NCBI GenBank assembly: GCA_019155205.2
Contig: JAHNZQ020003150.1
Coordinates: 1,471,810 to 1,535,809, forward strand
DNA from: Gracilaria vermiculophylla
Lineage: Eukaryota; Rhodophyta; Florideophyceae; Gracilariales; Gracilariaceae
Length of the DNA stretch: 64,000 nt
Reading direction: 5' to 3'
Positions within the stretch are counted from its first letter, which is position 1. Every line of letters begins with the position of its first letter. The notes under the pieces were generated by a model that worked only from the letters and a program-made list of their open reading frames with translations, was not told the DNA's origin and made no database searches. A program made the position numbers and the translations under genes. Shown here in pieces: positions 1 through 10,111 of this stretch.

Positions 1-362
1 AACGTTTTCTCGACACAGTTCCCGCTTGATACCGCGCTTATCTGCTGGGCTGAGAAGATTGGGACGCCCTGTAGACTTTTTTTCTCCATAACTGGCTTGG
101 TTTTCTAAGAAACCGGAGCATTGTGGCAGGATGACGCTTTAATTGTCGACCAATTTCGCCATATGATTTACCGTTAGCTTTCAATTGTACAATTTCAATC
201 TGTTCGGAGCGCGAAAGAGGTGATCCTCGAGCCATATTGATGGATGTTGATCATGTATTAATATGATTATGAAACGGTTTTTACTTACATGCTCTGCAAA
301 AGGCGCACTACAGTACTAATTTGGCGCGTTTTTTAGGCGTGTTATGATTTTGAAACGCACTG
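1..362 (-). mobile_element. Tc1/mariner element, one end only (runs off left edge)
   Basis: A Tc1-type terminus ends at 362, next to a TA at 363-364; read on the minus strand it begins CAGTGCGTTTCAAAATCAT. A second, inner copy of the same repeat lies at about 261-282, giving the double-repeat (IR/DR) end seen in the other Tc1-type elements of this window. The element reads leftwards and its remainder lies outside the window. It appears to have inserted at a TA inside the plus-strand Tc1 remnant that begins at 365. Confidence 0.7.
38..235 (-). pseudogene. Tc1/mariner transposase, N-terminal helix-turn-helix fragment
   Basis: This 65-codon reading frame starts MARGSPLSRSEQ and contains a helix-turn-helix of the Tc1/mariner type around residues 8-45, with a basic stretch after it. 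In the family this paired-type domain binds the terminal repeats of the transposon. The frame closes at 38, long before the DDE catalytic domain, so it is broken or frame-shifted here. The start codon is the methionine about 130 bases inside the terminal repeat, the same spacing as the start of the better preserved copy at 4017. The opening MARG is shared with that copy. Confidence 0.6.
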
Positions 363-364
363 TA

Positions 365-1135
365 TTTGTATGGAAACAAGGCATACTAGAAAAAGCAATG
401 GGATACTGTTTTTTTTTCTGACGAAAAAATATTCACCTTGGATGTCGCAAATTGTTATAAGTTTTATGGACATGATCTAAGAAGGGAACGCTCTGAATTC
501 CGGACACGGAACTCCGAAGGCGGTCCTGTAGAGGTCTAGGTTGGCATATCAGAATATGGTATAACAGATATTGCATTTATTCACACAAATATAGACTCTG
601 CATGCTATCAAAAAGTATTTTGTAACTATATGATAGCCTGCAAATATTGTGTACACGGAAGAAATTTTTTTTCCAGCGAGATAATTAATCCGTATACAAA
701 TCTAAACTAGTTTCTGATTGGCTACAGCAAGCAAGTAGTACGGTAAAAGATTGTCTAGCACGCCCAACAAACGTAAAAACCATAAAATATAGATGGGATT
801 TATTATCAAGAATGGATTATGAGCACGTAAGGCACTTTATCACTGTTTTTGATTTGAAAAACAGTATTAAGAATGGTTGGGACTCTACTTCTATTTTGAC
901 AATTAATGACTACATCACTTGGCTGCCTAAACGCTGTATTTTTGTTATTCAGGAAAAAACTGGAAAACGTAGTTACTGCGATTTCAATAGACACGTAAAC
1001 CTTATATAGTTGTTATGATTTTGAAACGGTTCTTGTAGTTGAATTTATTTGAAATCATCATCTTGTAGCCGTACATTACCAAAATCCCAAATTTTGTACT
1101 TCGACACCGACTTGTTTTGTCTTTGAAACAGATTG
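365..1135 (+). pseudogene. Tc1/mariner transposase, catalytic and C-terminal remnant
   Basis: Plus-strand frames here match the better preserved transposase at 4017-5013. A first catalytic aspartate motif (SDEKIF-like) is near 418. Degraded text with stops follows to about 660. An open C-terminal piece at 812-1009 starts MDYEHVRHF and contains the PKRCIFVI block equivalent to PKRCISVI of the other copy. The inner terminal repeat is at about 1014-1036 and a weak outer one at about 1112-1130. The N-terminal part is missing because another Tc1 element ends at 362. Several frameshifts and stops make it non-functional. Confidence 0.65.
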
Positions 1136-1575
1136 TTCAAAGCAATATTTGCAATCTTGAGTCTCTGCCATTAATCCATATTTAGTATTTATATCGACTT
1201 GTTAATGAAAAGTCATGAGACACGTACAGCGAACCAGCGAAGGAGCGCCGGAGTTGATCAACTGTTTTTTCAATAGTTATGGGCCCAGATACAGGGGTCG
1301 CGGGTTCAAGCCCCGCCGTGGTTCAAATAAGATCTTTGTACGCTGCAACTGAAAGCGCGATGCACTGTAAGATACTATCTGCCCGGCTGATAGCATAGCT
1401 CGAGATGGGCCGGCGTCTTCAGGAAAAGAGGAGGAGTATGGAAGTCATGGGACACGTACAGCGAACCAGTGAAGGAGCGCCGGAGTTGCTCAACTGTTTT
1501 TTCAATATTGTTTTTGTAATAAATTTAAAACCATGATTTTTTTTGGCTGTAATATTTACGTTGTGGAATACATTT
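1136..1575. repeat. Fragment of the GTPase-repeat flank, hosting TRIM-1
   Basis: The sequence either side of the TRIM (about 1136-1203 and 1508-1575) matches about 28140-28260 in repeat copy A and about 58140-58255 in copy B. Shared landmarks are a GCAATCTT block, TTTAAATCGACTTGTT-like text and GGCTGTAATATTTAC followed by a TTGTGGA motif. It supplies the empty-site comparison for TRIM-1. It encodes nothing recognisable. Confidence 0.6.
1204..1507 (+). mobile_element. TRIM-1: miniature LTR retroelement with half-tRNA primer site
   Basis: Two direct repeats of about 71 bases (1204-1275 and 1437-1507) differ at only a few positions and flank a 161-base interior. The interior opens directly with GTTATGGGCCCAG (1276-1288), complementary to the anticodon arm of initiator tRNA-Met. 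It closes with a purine tract AGGAAAAGAGGAGGAG (1421-1436). This is the order LTR, primer site, polypurine tract, LTR. A five-base duplication TTGTT flanks it (1199-1203 and 1508-1512), and the same locus is uninterrupted at 28201 and near 58196. It has no coding capacity. A tRNA T-arm-like hairpin (GCGGG, loop TTCAAGC, CCCGC) follows the primer site at about 1310. Confidence 0.75.
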
Positions 1576-2095
1576 TAACAGTCCAGTTCTGAGGCGCCTC
1601 TACTGCGAGGTGCACGAATGGACGCGACGGGATGGGCGTTTTCTAAAAGTGACCTTCGAGGAAAGCGAAGCATCCGGTGCTGGGAAAAAGCGGCGCACTC
1701 CACTACGGGGAGAGACCGGCGAGCAGACCAGACCGGGTCACGCTCTAACCACAAACGCAGAATGCGGACGCGGCACGAACGACACATGGTGACGCGGGAG
1801 AAAGGACCAAAGATTGGAGCTGTAGCACCAGCGGAGGAACACCGAAAAAGACAAATAGAGGCTAGGCTTAAGAGCGACAGGGTCCTGGAAGAGCCACGAT
1901 TAAGATACGAAATCTTGCAATCGGTCCGTTGCGCCAAAAGAGGAGAGTTTAGGAAGATTCTCCAAAAGGCGGAGTGTATTGCATCTGCAGAGCGTTTTAT
2001 GGCGTTCATGCCATCAGAAGCCACTACAGAATTGATAAGTGAAAAGATGGATTTCGAAGAACTGGTGTATTTCAGGAAAGGAGGTATATAGTACA
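1576..2095 (+). mobile_element. Gypsy-type 3' end remnant
   Basis: A plus-strand frame of 157 codons (1618-2091) ends EELVYFRKGGI followed by stop. Its last codons overlap a purine tract (AGGAAAGGAGGTA) just before TATAGTACAG. This mirrors the 3' end of gypsy-2, where EDVVQFRKGAM and stop overlap the purine tract immediately before the LTR start TGTAGTACAG. The sequence after 2100 no longer resembles that LTR, so only the sense-strand 3' coding end and polypurine tract of a related, older element survive. The protein has no domain I recognise; it is highly charged. Confidence 0.45.
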
Positions 2096-2467
2096 GAGTT
2101 CTAACTGCTTACTATCATGTGGCTTAACAATTTTATTTTTAAATAACAACTCGTAATTTATTTATTGAACCGCAAGGTGCACTTTGTAACGCACATGTGT
2201 GTTGTTTCATATCAAATAAACCGAATCGTCATTTTCGCCGAATTCAAACTGAGTATGACGCGGTAATGCTGAGGGCTGTAGCTTTCCAACGAGCTGTATA
2301 GCAGATTATACGGACAACTCTACACAGAGATATGGACATTACGCTGTTGAACGTTCGCGAGGGTGGAAATTTAAAAACCAACGGGAACCAAGAGAAACGG
2401 CCGTTTTATTCTCGGCTCATTTCAAAGGTCTCACAAGCTCAATGATTCCCAGTTCAAGTGAATCGAT
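2096..2467. other. No gene seen
   Basis: This AT-rich stretch precedes the DUF7869-like gene. It may hold that gene's promoter, but I see no decisive element. Confidence 0.4.
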
Positions 2468-3890
2468 ATGACACCTTTTTCCTTCTTTGCTGACGAGAAC
2501 AGTATTGACATAGAAGAGCTTATCGCCACCGACCTTCAGGAACTCGGAAACGATCTTTCATCTCATCACAACTTGCTAACTCCACCATCACCACATAGCT
2601 CCGATATCTTGCTGCTTGAAGATGTTTTAGACAGCGACAGCAACTCTCAGAGTCTCCAAGCTAGACTAGCTTCCATCCATTTCAACAAAATGGTGGACAA
2701 ATGCTCATGCGCACCCAAGTGTGTTACAGTAGACACACATCTTCAGCTCGCAAAAACCTTTGCCACAACCGCCACCGATCAGAAGTATAACATGGTCAAA
2801 GCGATGCTTCTTTGTTTAAGCGCACCACCAGGTCAAGCAAACGCGTTGATGGATACCAAACAATCACTTGCGCAAACCCGACGCAACAAGCGCCAAAGAC
2901 TTTCCTAAAGGTCATACACTTCCACACGATATGCTCTCCGAGGAAAGTGGGTCTGCCAATTTGGTTTTGCTGCAGTAGTTCAGTTGAACCCAGGAACAGT
3001 TCGAACATTTGCTGCAACTGTAAGTGGTGAAGGGGGCTTTAAAATCTTTAGTAATGAACACCACAAAGGGCGAAAGGGAAAGCAATCTTTACAGACTGTT
3101 GCAGCGCTTTCATTTCTGCGACGATACGCCGCACTAAATGCCTTATCATGTCTCACTGGAAGAGGATCTCAGGATGAAACACCTGTTCAGTGGTTAAGCA
3201 GCGACGTCGAAAGAGAAACGGTTTATGATTTATACAAGGCTGAGTGGGAGGGAGTCATGAATGCAGCAGCAGCACTGCTCCCTCAGAGCAGCAAACCAGA
3301 AGAACCGCTCTCATTCTCAGGATTCCGAAAGGCATGGACTGAGCACTATCCAACACTGAGAATATTTAAGGCAGGAAGCGATTTCTGTGACCAATGCACA
3401 ACGCTGCGTAACTCTGCGATATCCACTACTAATACAGATCTGAGAGACACTTTACTACGTGCAAGGCGACAACATCGTGCCGATGCTTTTGCGGAATTTG
3501 CGCTCTATCGTGAGATACATACGACGGCTGCCAGTGCTCCAACTACGAGTCCAATTCATTTGATATTTGACTTCACGGAGAAGGTCGTTCTACCCCACCT
3601 CCTTCGCGAGCCGGGGCAGTTGCATTTTGTAACTGGTCTGAAGTTCGACATTTTTGGTGTCCACAGCAGCAACCTTTCTCTATGATTCGTTTTTGGCCTA
3701 CCAGAAGGGCATTGGCCTAATAACAAAACCTGCAATGAGGTTGTGTCAATGATTCACTACACTTTGAAAGAGCACCGAGCATCTGGAGTGCTGATAGAAC
3801 ACCATCGAAGACTAAATCTTCATGCCGATAACTGTAGCCGACAAAACGAAAATCGCTATATGCTTTCGTATTTGTTGTGGAGAATATGTA

Positions 3891-5171
3891 CAGTGCGTTT
3901 CAAAAACATATTACCCCTCAAAAGTGCGCCAAAACTGTACTGTAGGCTAGATTTTGCACATAGTCTATGTAGAATCGTTTCAAAAAGATATGTACACCTT
4001 CTTCTTTCTAGTAAAAATGGCTCGAGGCCCGCCACTTTCCAAGCAAGGACAGCTTCTAATCGTTAAATTGAACGCCAAGAAGCAGTCTAACAGTGCTATC
4101 GCTAAAAAAAAGTAAAGCGTTCCAAGGTCACAATTGCTACTTTTCTCAAAAACCCGACTCTATATGGCTTAAAACGATCTCCAAGACGCCCGAAGAAGCT
4201 CAGCCCAGCAGACAAAAGAGGAATTAAAAGGGAGTTGTGTGAAAGAAAAGTATCGTGCAAAAAAATTGGAATTAATCTCAATCTCAACGTTTCTAAATCC
4301 ACTATATGGAGGCAGATAAACAGCACAAATTTATTTAAATATAAGAAAATGAAGAAAACTTTCTTTCTCCAAGACCCGCACAAGCAAAAGCGAATTGACT
4401 GGTGTGCTGGAAAATCCTACTGGAAAAAAGAATGGGAAAATGTTATTTTTACTGATGAAAAAAAGTTCAAGTTGAACGGACCAGACTGCTACAAATTTTA
4501 TTGGCACGATCTTCGTAAGGAACGTCATGAATTTTATACCAGGCACCCCGGTGGAGGCTCTGTAATGGTCTGGGCGGGCATTTCTAGAAAACGTCTAACG
4601 GAAATTGCATTTATTGAAACGAACATGAATGCAGAAAAATATCAAGAAGTTCTATACAACTATTTGCTACCTTTTGGTTTATGTTTCCATGAAGAAATTT
4701 TCATTTTTCAACAGGATCATGTGCCTGTACACACTGCATCTTTAATCAAAAATTGGCTACAGGAGTCTGAGGTATCTGTTTAGAGTGGCCAGCGCGCTCA
4801 CCAGATTTGAACCCAATTGAAAACGTTTGGGTACTGCTGGCGAGGATGGTTTATGCGCATGGAAGGCAATTTCAGACGGTTTTTGAACTCAAAAACTGTG
4901 TTAAAAATTGCTGGAAATCAATAACAGTTCCAACTGTGGAAAAGTACATCAATTCGATGCCGAAACGCTGCATTAGCGTTATACGGCAAAAAGGATACAA
5001 AATAAACTATTGAGCGTCGCGCAGTAAAGAATTGTTATTGATGATCATATGTTTTTGAAACGTTTTTTTTGACTTTACTTTTGTTTGAAACCTATTTTTG
5101 TAGGCGTACAGTATACATTTGTTCGTTTTTTTGAGATTTCACAGCATGTCGTATGTTTTTGAAACAGTCTG
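3891..5171 (+). mobile_element. Tc1/mariner transposon with IR/DR ends inserted in the DUF7869-like gene
   Basis: The element is 1281 bases long with TA on both sides (3889-3890 and 5172-5173). Outer repeats start CAGTGCGTTTCAAAAACATA and, reversed from the other end, CAGACTGTTTCAAAAACATA. Inner copies of the same motif occur near 3975 and 5046, so each end carries two directly repeated sites, as in IR/DR elements of the Sleeping Beauty type. It carries one transposase gene, now frame-shifted. Confidence 0.85.
4017..5013 (+). pseudogene. Tc1/mariner transposase (DD34E type), frame-shifted
   Basis: The transposase cuts and pastes the element at TA sites. Translation starts at MARGPPLSKQGQ (4017). 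It is thrown out of frame in an A-run near 4104-4111, continues in a second frame (4112-4783), then shifts again near 4782 into a third frame to 5013. The N-terminal helix-turn-helix lies in the first 60 residues. Catalytic residues are visible as FTDEKKF, QQDHVPVH and SPDLNPIENVW, with a D-to-E spacing of about 34, so the active site itself looks intact. Only the two frameshifts appear to inactivate it. Confidence 0.8.
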
Positions 5172-5934
5172 TATGTTATATGAAGTTGAAATGGTGTTAC
5201 GGTTTCTCGTCGCGGGACATACCAAGAATAGATGCGATGCAGCTTTTGGACTAGTGAAAAGACGTTTGAAACACTTTGACGTGTTTGAGCCGGTTGATAT
5301 GATGAAAATCTTGGATCAGAGCTCTGTATCTAACAAGGCTGTAAATGCAAAAGTGGTGAGACGGATAAACTGGAAAGAGTTACTAACAAAGTTTTTCAAG
5401 ATTCCTCTTGCATTCAAGCTGTCTAGTTATCATATCTTTCGATTTTCTGCTGATTACAAGGAGGGAGTTATGGTAAAACGCTTATCATCTGATGCTACCT
5501 GGACAAAATACAAATTATTGAAGCAATCTGTAATGATGAGTATGATTCATACTACTAGTAAATCATCACTTCAAGACCCAATACTCTGCTTCGAATCAAT
5601 CCTTTATGTCAAATTTCGTCTGCACAAGAGAACAATCGGCAGGCATATCTTATCAAAAACGTGCTGGACAGGTACTACAAGGAAGATGAGAATAGCCGCA
5701 AGAGATACTTTGAAAGTGGTAAAGATTGGCAGGATGCACCCAAATAAAGCCCATCCGTGTTTTGCGTATATCTTTGGTATTACTTGTTCAATCTTTGTTC
5801 TGGTTAAACCATTTGAAAGCGTAGAATAAGGGCTAGAACTTTTGTTTCTGATCGAAAAGTTGAGTTCTGGCACCAACTTGACGATATCTCAGCTCAGTCG
5901 AGAAGACAATTTAGTATATTTGATATGAAATGGT

Positions 5935-6237
5935 ACACACATGCGGTAGAGTAACCTTGAGAAATGATATTGCTTAGATTTGTTTTAGTTAATTGGTGCA
6001 GAAACGTACTACGGCAGTGAGACATGCAGAGGCGTACTACCGGCGTGGTACGTAATCTGCCAGTTGAGCTCCACTTCTGAAGAAGTACATCAAGTACATT
6101 TGAGTCTTCATCTTTTTTTTTCAGTTAAAGACTCTCGTAGAACATTCTATGGTTTCTAGGTCGCCGATCCTCAGGCACCTCGTAGCAGCGCCTATGGGAT
6201 CTTTTTTGGCGCATTGACCCTCTTTTATAGCTTGCTA
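5935..6237 (+). repeat. Degraded gypsy-2-type LTR, left part
   Basis: This part aligns with the middle of the LTRs at 39841, 46805 and 48893. Shared landmarks are TTTTAGTTAATT, an AATCTGCCRGTTGAGCTCCAC block, TTGAGTCTTCATCT, and GATCCYCAGG followed by CAGCGCC. It is cut at 6238 by a transposon and resumes at 7511. There is no partner LTR or internal region, so it is a solo or relict LTR. Confidence 0.6.
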
Positions 6238-7508
6238 CAGTGCGTTTCAAAAATATAGGACAGTGCAAAAGCGCGTCAAAATATGGATGTCTGCCTACTG
6301 TAGCCACCCCCCTTCGTTAAAACCCTCAAAAACGCGTTTCAAAAATATAGGACACTTTCAACTCGCGCGTGATTATTTCCACATCATGTTGCTTTCTTTC
6401 CTCAAAAAGACACAAGATCTTATGAAGTAAAAGCTTACAACACAGTATTTCAAATAGTACCTTAGATCAAGGCCATTGTTCTCATTTTTGTACCAGTTTA
6501 TTCAATATTTAATGTAATATAAACATAAAGTTTTATTGATAGCTAAATAATACTCATCTAAAACAATAAATATAACGTTTTGCAAGAATACTGTCTTGAC
6601 AATGTGTTTTGCACTCAAAAACCCATGAAAAGAACGAATCGTTTACAAAAAATGAATAAAATGGTAATGAAAAACGCTTCAAAGCTCTTTCGGTTTATAA
6701 AAATGAACAACGTTTTCTTTTGAAAGCTGCAAATAAACAAATATTGGTGCCACAGTATGCAATGAGCACTAAAAATAAAGTCAGCTGCAAAAAGAACGCT
6801 TTTGAAAATGAGGAAAACTCTGATTAGGATGAAGAACAGTGTTTTACATATTGTTATCATAAGCAACAAACATCAAGTAAGATTTGAACACAGATAAGTT
6901 TTATTAGAGCTCATATTATGCTATGTACTGGATTCTAGAAGAAAAAAACTACATATAAAGCCTTCTCAGTAAGCATTACAGACTTTAGAAGGCTTTCAAA
7001 TGCTTTAACACAACGTTTTATAAAAGTTTACATATCTTATCAGAAATGTAAACTGGTTTTTCACCAAGACAGCGCCGTTGTTTAGTAGTCTATAGCAATG
7101 AAAAACGTTCTTCGCTTGCTATAGACTAATGCCACGCAGATTTACTTCAACCCTCTTGAAACCGAATAATCTGTACTCGTTAGAATGCTTTATGGCCATT
7201 ACAGGCCATTTTGAACAGGTTTTGATTAAAAGAAAAGTATTGGAAATAGCGCGAAAACTATGAATACTTTAATGATGGGACGTTAGAAAAACGCGATGCA
7301 AAAGCGTTGAATTAGTATTGTTTGATACACAAAAGCGAAAATCATCTACTGAAGAAGGCAAAATGAAGGTCGAAAGGAGAATGTCTTATGATTTTGAAAC
7401 GGTTTTTTAACTTGACGTTTTTTGAAAACTAATTTTGGAAGCACTACAGTACTAAAAACGATGATTTGCATCAAAATGCCAGGTGTCCTATAATTTTGAA
7501 ACAGACTT
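6238..7508. mobile_element. Non-autonomous IR/DR Tc1-type element, copy 1
   Basis: The element is flanked by TA (6236-6237 and 7509-7510). The outer repeats are CAGTGCGTTTCAAAAATATAGGACA at the left and its diverged complement at 7484-7508. Inner direct repeats lie near 6332 and 7388. A second, clearly homologous copy is at 33724-35009. No transposase motif is found in any frame; the longest frame (84 codons, minus strand) is AT-rich and hydrophobic by composition. It is presumably mobilised by a related Tc1 transposase. Confidence 0.75.
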
Positions 7509-7510
7509 TA

Positions 7511-7655
7511 TATACCGATCTTCTTTTGGACTTTTTTAGATTTTTCATAGCAATTATTGGAGCACACCTTCAGGAACTCGCGCTTTTATAGTCAACAAAA
7601 TCTCCGAACAGACGTAGTGCGCTACCACCTGCAAAGGAGAGTTGACGCTACCACA
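7511..7655 (+). repeat. Degraded gypsy-2-type LTR, right part
   Basis: This is the continuation of the LTR interrupted at 6238. It matches the 3' end of the gypsy-2 LTRs (ACCTTCAGGAACTCGCGC, GTCAACAAAAT, GACGTAGTGC) and closes with CTACCACA at 7655, equivalent to GTACCACA in the intact LTRs. Confidence 0.55.
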
Positions 7656-8079
7656 AGAAGGGCTTGACGGAGCACCACAGCAGGTGAAGTGAACCGAAAG
7701 ATTTGTTTTACTTCTTTCCTTAATTCACTGTATGTGAAAGGAAAATTACGGGCGTCGAGTGCTCGATTCCGTATTCAGTCCGGTGTAAATTTTGAATATG
7801 ATTAGACGTAAAATAAATCTAAATTAATCAAAATACTATCGTAAAATACAGTACACAAATCTGCTGGCGGTGGCACGAAAATGATTTACCCGCGACCAGC
7901 ACCAGACCAACACATTGACCTGAGGCGCATAAATTTCGTTTTGGTCAATTTAAGCGCCCACGTCACGCATCAAGTTGCGACGTGCAAGTAAGGCATTGGC
8001 AAGAGATTTACAGCTGTGCACGCATTTACACGTGGCTGGGAACGCATCTCGCGCAGGCAACAATACTACGCATAGGAGT
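7656..8079. other. No gene seen
   Basis: I see no coding frame with recognisable features and no repeat boundary in this stretch. Confidence 0.4.
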
Positions 8080-8390
8080 CGTTCGTAAAACAGATGAGCT
8101 ATTTGCGCTATACTCTCTTGTGACACAGAGCGCACAGCTCTCCATTTGAACTATCAACACGCCCCCTCGCCCTGTATTTCCTTACAGAACGAGACCTCAA
8201 GCTTACAGTAACCACTTTTGACCACTGCTGTACACATGTACATTTTCTCAGGCTCAGGTCACTTCTGGATATTGAACCCAGGGTCTTAGCGTTTAGCTGG
8301 GCCCATAACGTGTTCGTAAAACAGATGAGCTATTTGCGCTATACTCTCTTGTGACACAGGGCGCACAGTTCTCCATTTGAACTATCAACA
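8080..8390 (-). mobile_element. TRIM-2: miniature LTR retroelement, minus strand, half-tRNA primer site
   Basis: Two direct repeats of about 80 bases (8080-8159 and 8311-8390) are nearly identical. Read on the minus strand, the right-hand repeat is followed after one base by GTTATGGGCCCAG (complement of 8297-8309), the same initiator tRNA-Met anticodon-arm primer site as in TRIM-1 and the copia element. The other repeat is preceded by the purine tract CAGGGCGAGGGGGCG (complement of 8160-8174). AGTCG occurs at both junctions (8077-8081 and 8390-8394), a plausible five-base target duplication. The interior is about 150 bases and non-coding. Confidence 0.7.
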
Positions 8391-10111
8391 GTCGTTTTTG
8401 CAACACGTGCAATGGAACCAAACGACGCCACTTCGCTGTTGAAATGCTGGACGCAAACGGCGCTGCCAACTGGACCACCTCCTTTGCGCTCACTTCTCAC
8501 TCACAGTTTCCGCTCAAGTCGCGTCCCAAGTGCTCGCCTCGCTCCTAATTGCTGTCCGCCTCGCTCACACAGCCGCTTATGCAGCTTCGGCGCCTGCGAC
8601 TGCGACTTGGGACGCCTCGGAGGGCTGGGATCATGTGAGGTGCTGCGTCTCTCATTCTATTGCCTGTCTCCAGTACAACTGCTGAACCGGCGAACACCGC
8701 CGCATATTATGGACCCAGAGAGCGGTCGAACGATGAATGCCGTGCAGTGAAACATGATTTGCCCACCGCGCGGTGATTGGCCCATGCATCGTGCTCAAAC
8801 ACAGCAAACGCAATCAGATACAAGTTCCAGCCACGCAATCAGATACAAATTCTAGCCACGCAATAAGTAGTCTTCTCAATGCTTTGTCATGCATAATCAT
8901 GTGGCAAAAACTGCACCGTAAACATGGCAAATATTGTGAACACATGTCCCACAAAAGTTGTACGAGTGAAGCACGTCAGAAACTGGCAACTCCATGATAT
9001 CGTTCTGGCTCATTCTGACGACTGTCAGTAAGGACGTCACTGATGGAAAAGCCGATTGGGTTGAGCAGCTCGCGTTGCTTGTGTGTATGAATTGGTCGAC
9101 AAAGATGGAATAGATCGACACAATTTGCCTTGGACAGAAGTCACGTAGGCAGTACACCTTGTTTACGAGGTAGTTGTTTATTTGGATGCCTCTTTCGTGC
9201 AATGAGTCTAGATTTTATATACACTTCAGCAGCGCAATTATTTCATAGATGTAGGAGAGTAAATGAGAGGAAATTCCAGGAGAGGCATGAATACGTAGTG
9301 GGAGAGGAGGAGAGGAAACACTAATGCAAATAATGGGAGAGGAGAGGAAATATTTAGGGTGAAAGGAGAAGCCTGTCTCTCATCTTTGAACCCACCATTC
9401 ATAGTGTGACCTCGCGTTCTCGCCATCTGCAGGCGGTACTGCTACAGCTATGGGATTCCGTGGCCTTTCCTTAATGAGGACATTCTTAAGCATAACGTAG
9501 GCTGTAGGGCAGAAAGAGATAGGCTCTTGGTTTGAGCTGAAACAAACACTTTTCTCTAAGGAGAGCTTCATAAACGTTTTGAAGCGACGCATTAGTCCAC
9601 ACTATAATTCATATCTGAGAAAGGTCTTGCTTGTACAGCATACATCCGCTTGGAACACATCGCGTTGTACGAAAGCCACAGCTTGAATTCAAAGTCGGTG
9701 AACAGTAGCTCCACTCTTTACGCAACGTTAGCACGACGCTTCTCGAGCCCTGCACAACTCGTCGCGCTCACCAGCGGACTGCAGCTGTGCGTCACAACCG
9801 CCATCCTTGGTTGTGCCCCTTACTAAAAATATCAGCCACGAGACAATCCATCACGTACTGCACATTCGGGGACATGCAGCGTGATGTCTGCCCAAAAACA
9901 AGCCCCTTACCACGCTTCCCAGTGTCAACGACCGTGCTGCATCCCAAAAGCACAGGAAAAGCTGTCTGATGAATTTCCTCGGTGCAAAAACCAGCGCATC
10001 GCGCTCGCTGTTGCGACGCCAGCTGCGCACTATTCAACGGGCACCTCCGTATTTTGCACTGCTTTCAAACACGCCTAGCTTGGGCATGCGCCAGAAAAGG
10101 CGTGTTCTGTA
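8391..10111. other. No supported gene
   Basis: Several short frames exist (for example 8412-8750 plus), but they are proline/serine/leucine-rich by composition and match nothing. Around 9290-9370 there is a purine-rich patch (GGAGAGGAGGAGAGG type). I cannot assign a function to this region. Confidence 0.4.

Larger units (their letters stand above)
2468..5829 (+). pseudogene. DUF7869-like gene split by a Tc1 transposon
   Basis: The open segments 2468-2908, 2984-3685 and 3743-3890 lie in one frame, separated only by TAA (2906-2908) and TGA (3683-3685). The frame resumes at 5173 and runs to 5829 once the Tc1 element 3891-5171 and one TA are set aside. Landmarks match the DUF7869 family found in multicopy, transposon-like genes of many eukaryotes: a CDQCTTLR cysteine motif, GLPEGHWPNNKT, LHADNCSRQNENRYM with an acidic/histidine core, and LVAGHTKNRCDAAFGLVKRR on the far side of the insertion. 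The N-terminus (about 145 residues) is acidic, low in conserved features, and carries a CSCAPKC motif. The biochemical role of the family is not established; an RNase H-like or transposase-derived fold is possible. It is inactive here. Confidence 0.7.

Noticed and set aside
1276..1325. Possible complete tRNA gene
   Set aside because: Only the T-arm hairpin is convincing; no acceptor or D-arm pairing upstream, and the first 13 bases serve as a retroelement primer site.
2906..2984. Intron removing the TAA in the DUF7869-like gene
   Set aside because: The reading frame is unchanged on both sides and coding text continues through the interval; no GT-AG pair removes the stop while keeping the frame convincingly.
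6615..6869. 84-codon hydrophobic frame in the non-autonomous Tc1-type element (similar at 34040-34354)
   Set aside because: Rich in Phe/Ile/Leu from AT-rich sequence, no transposase motif; retention between copies is explained by DNA similarity.
8412..8750. 112-codon plus-strand frame
   Set aside because: Low-complexity Ser/Pro/Leu composition, no conserved motif, and overlaps the end of TRIM-2 flanking sequence.
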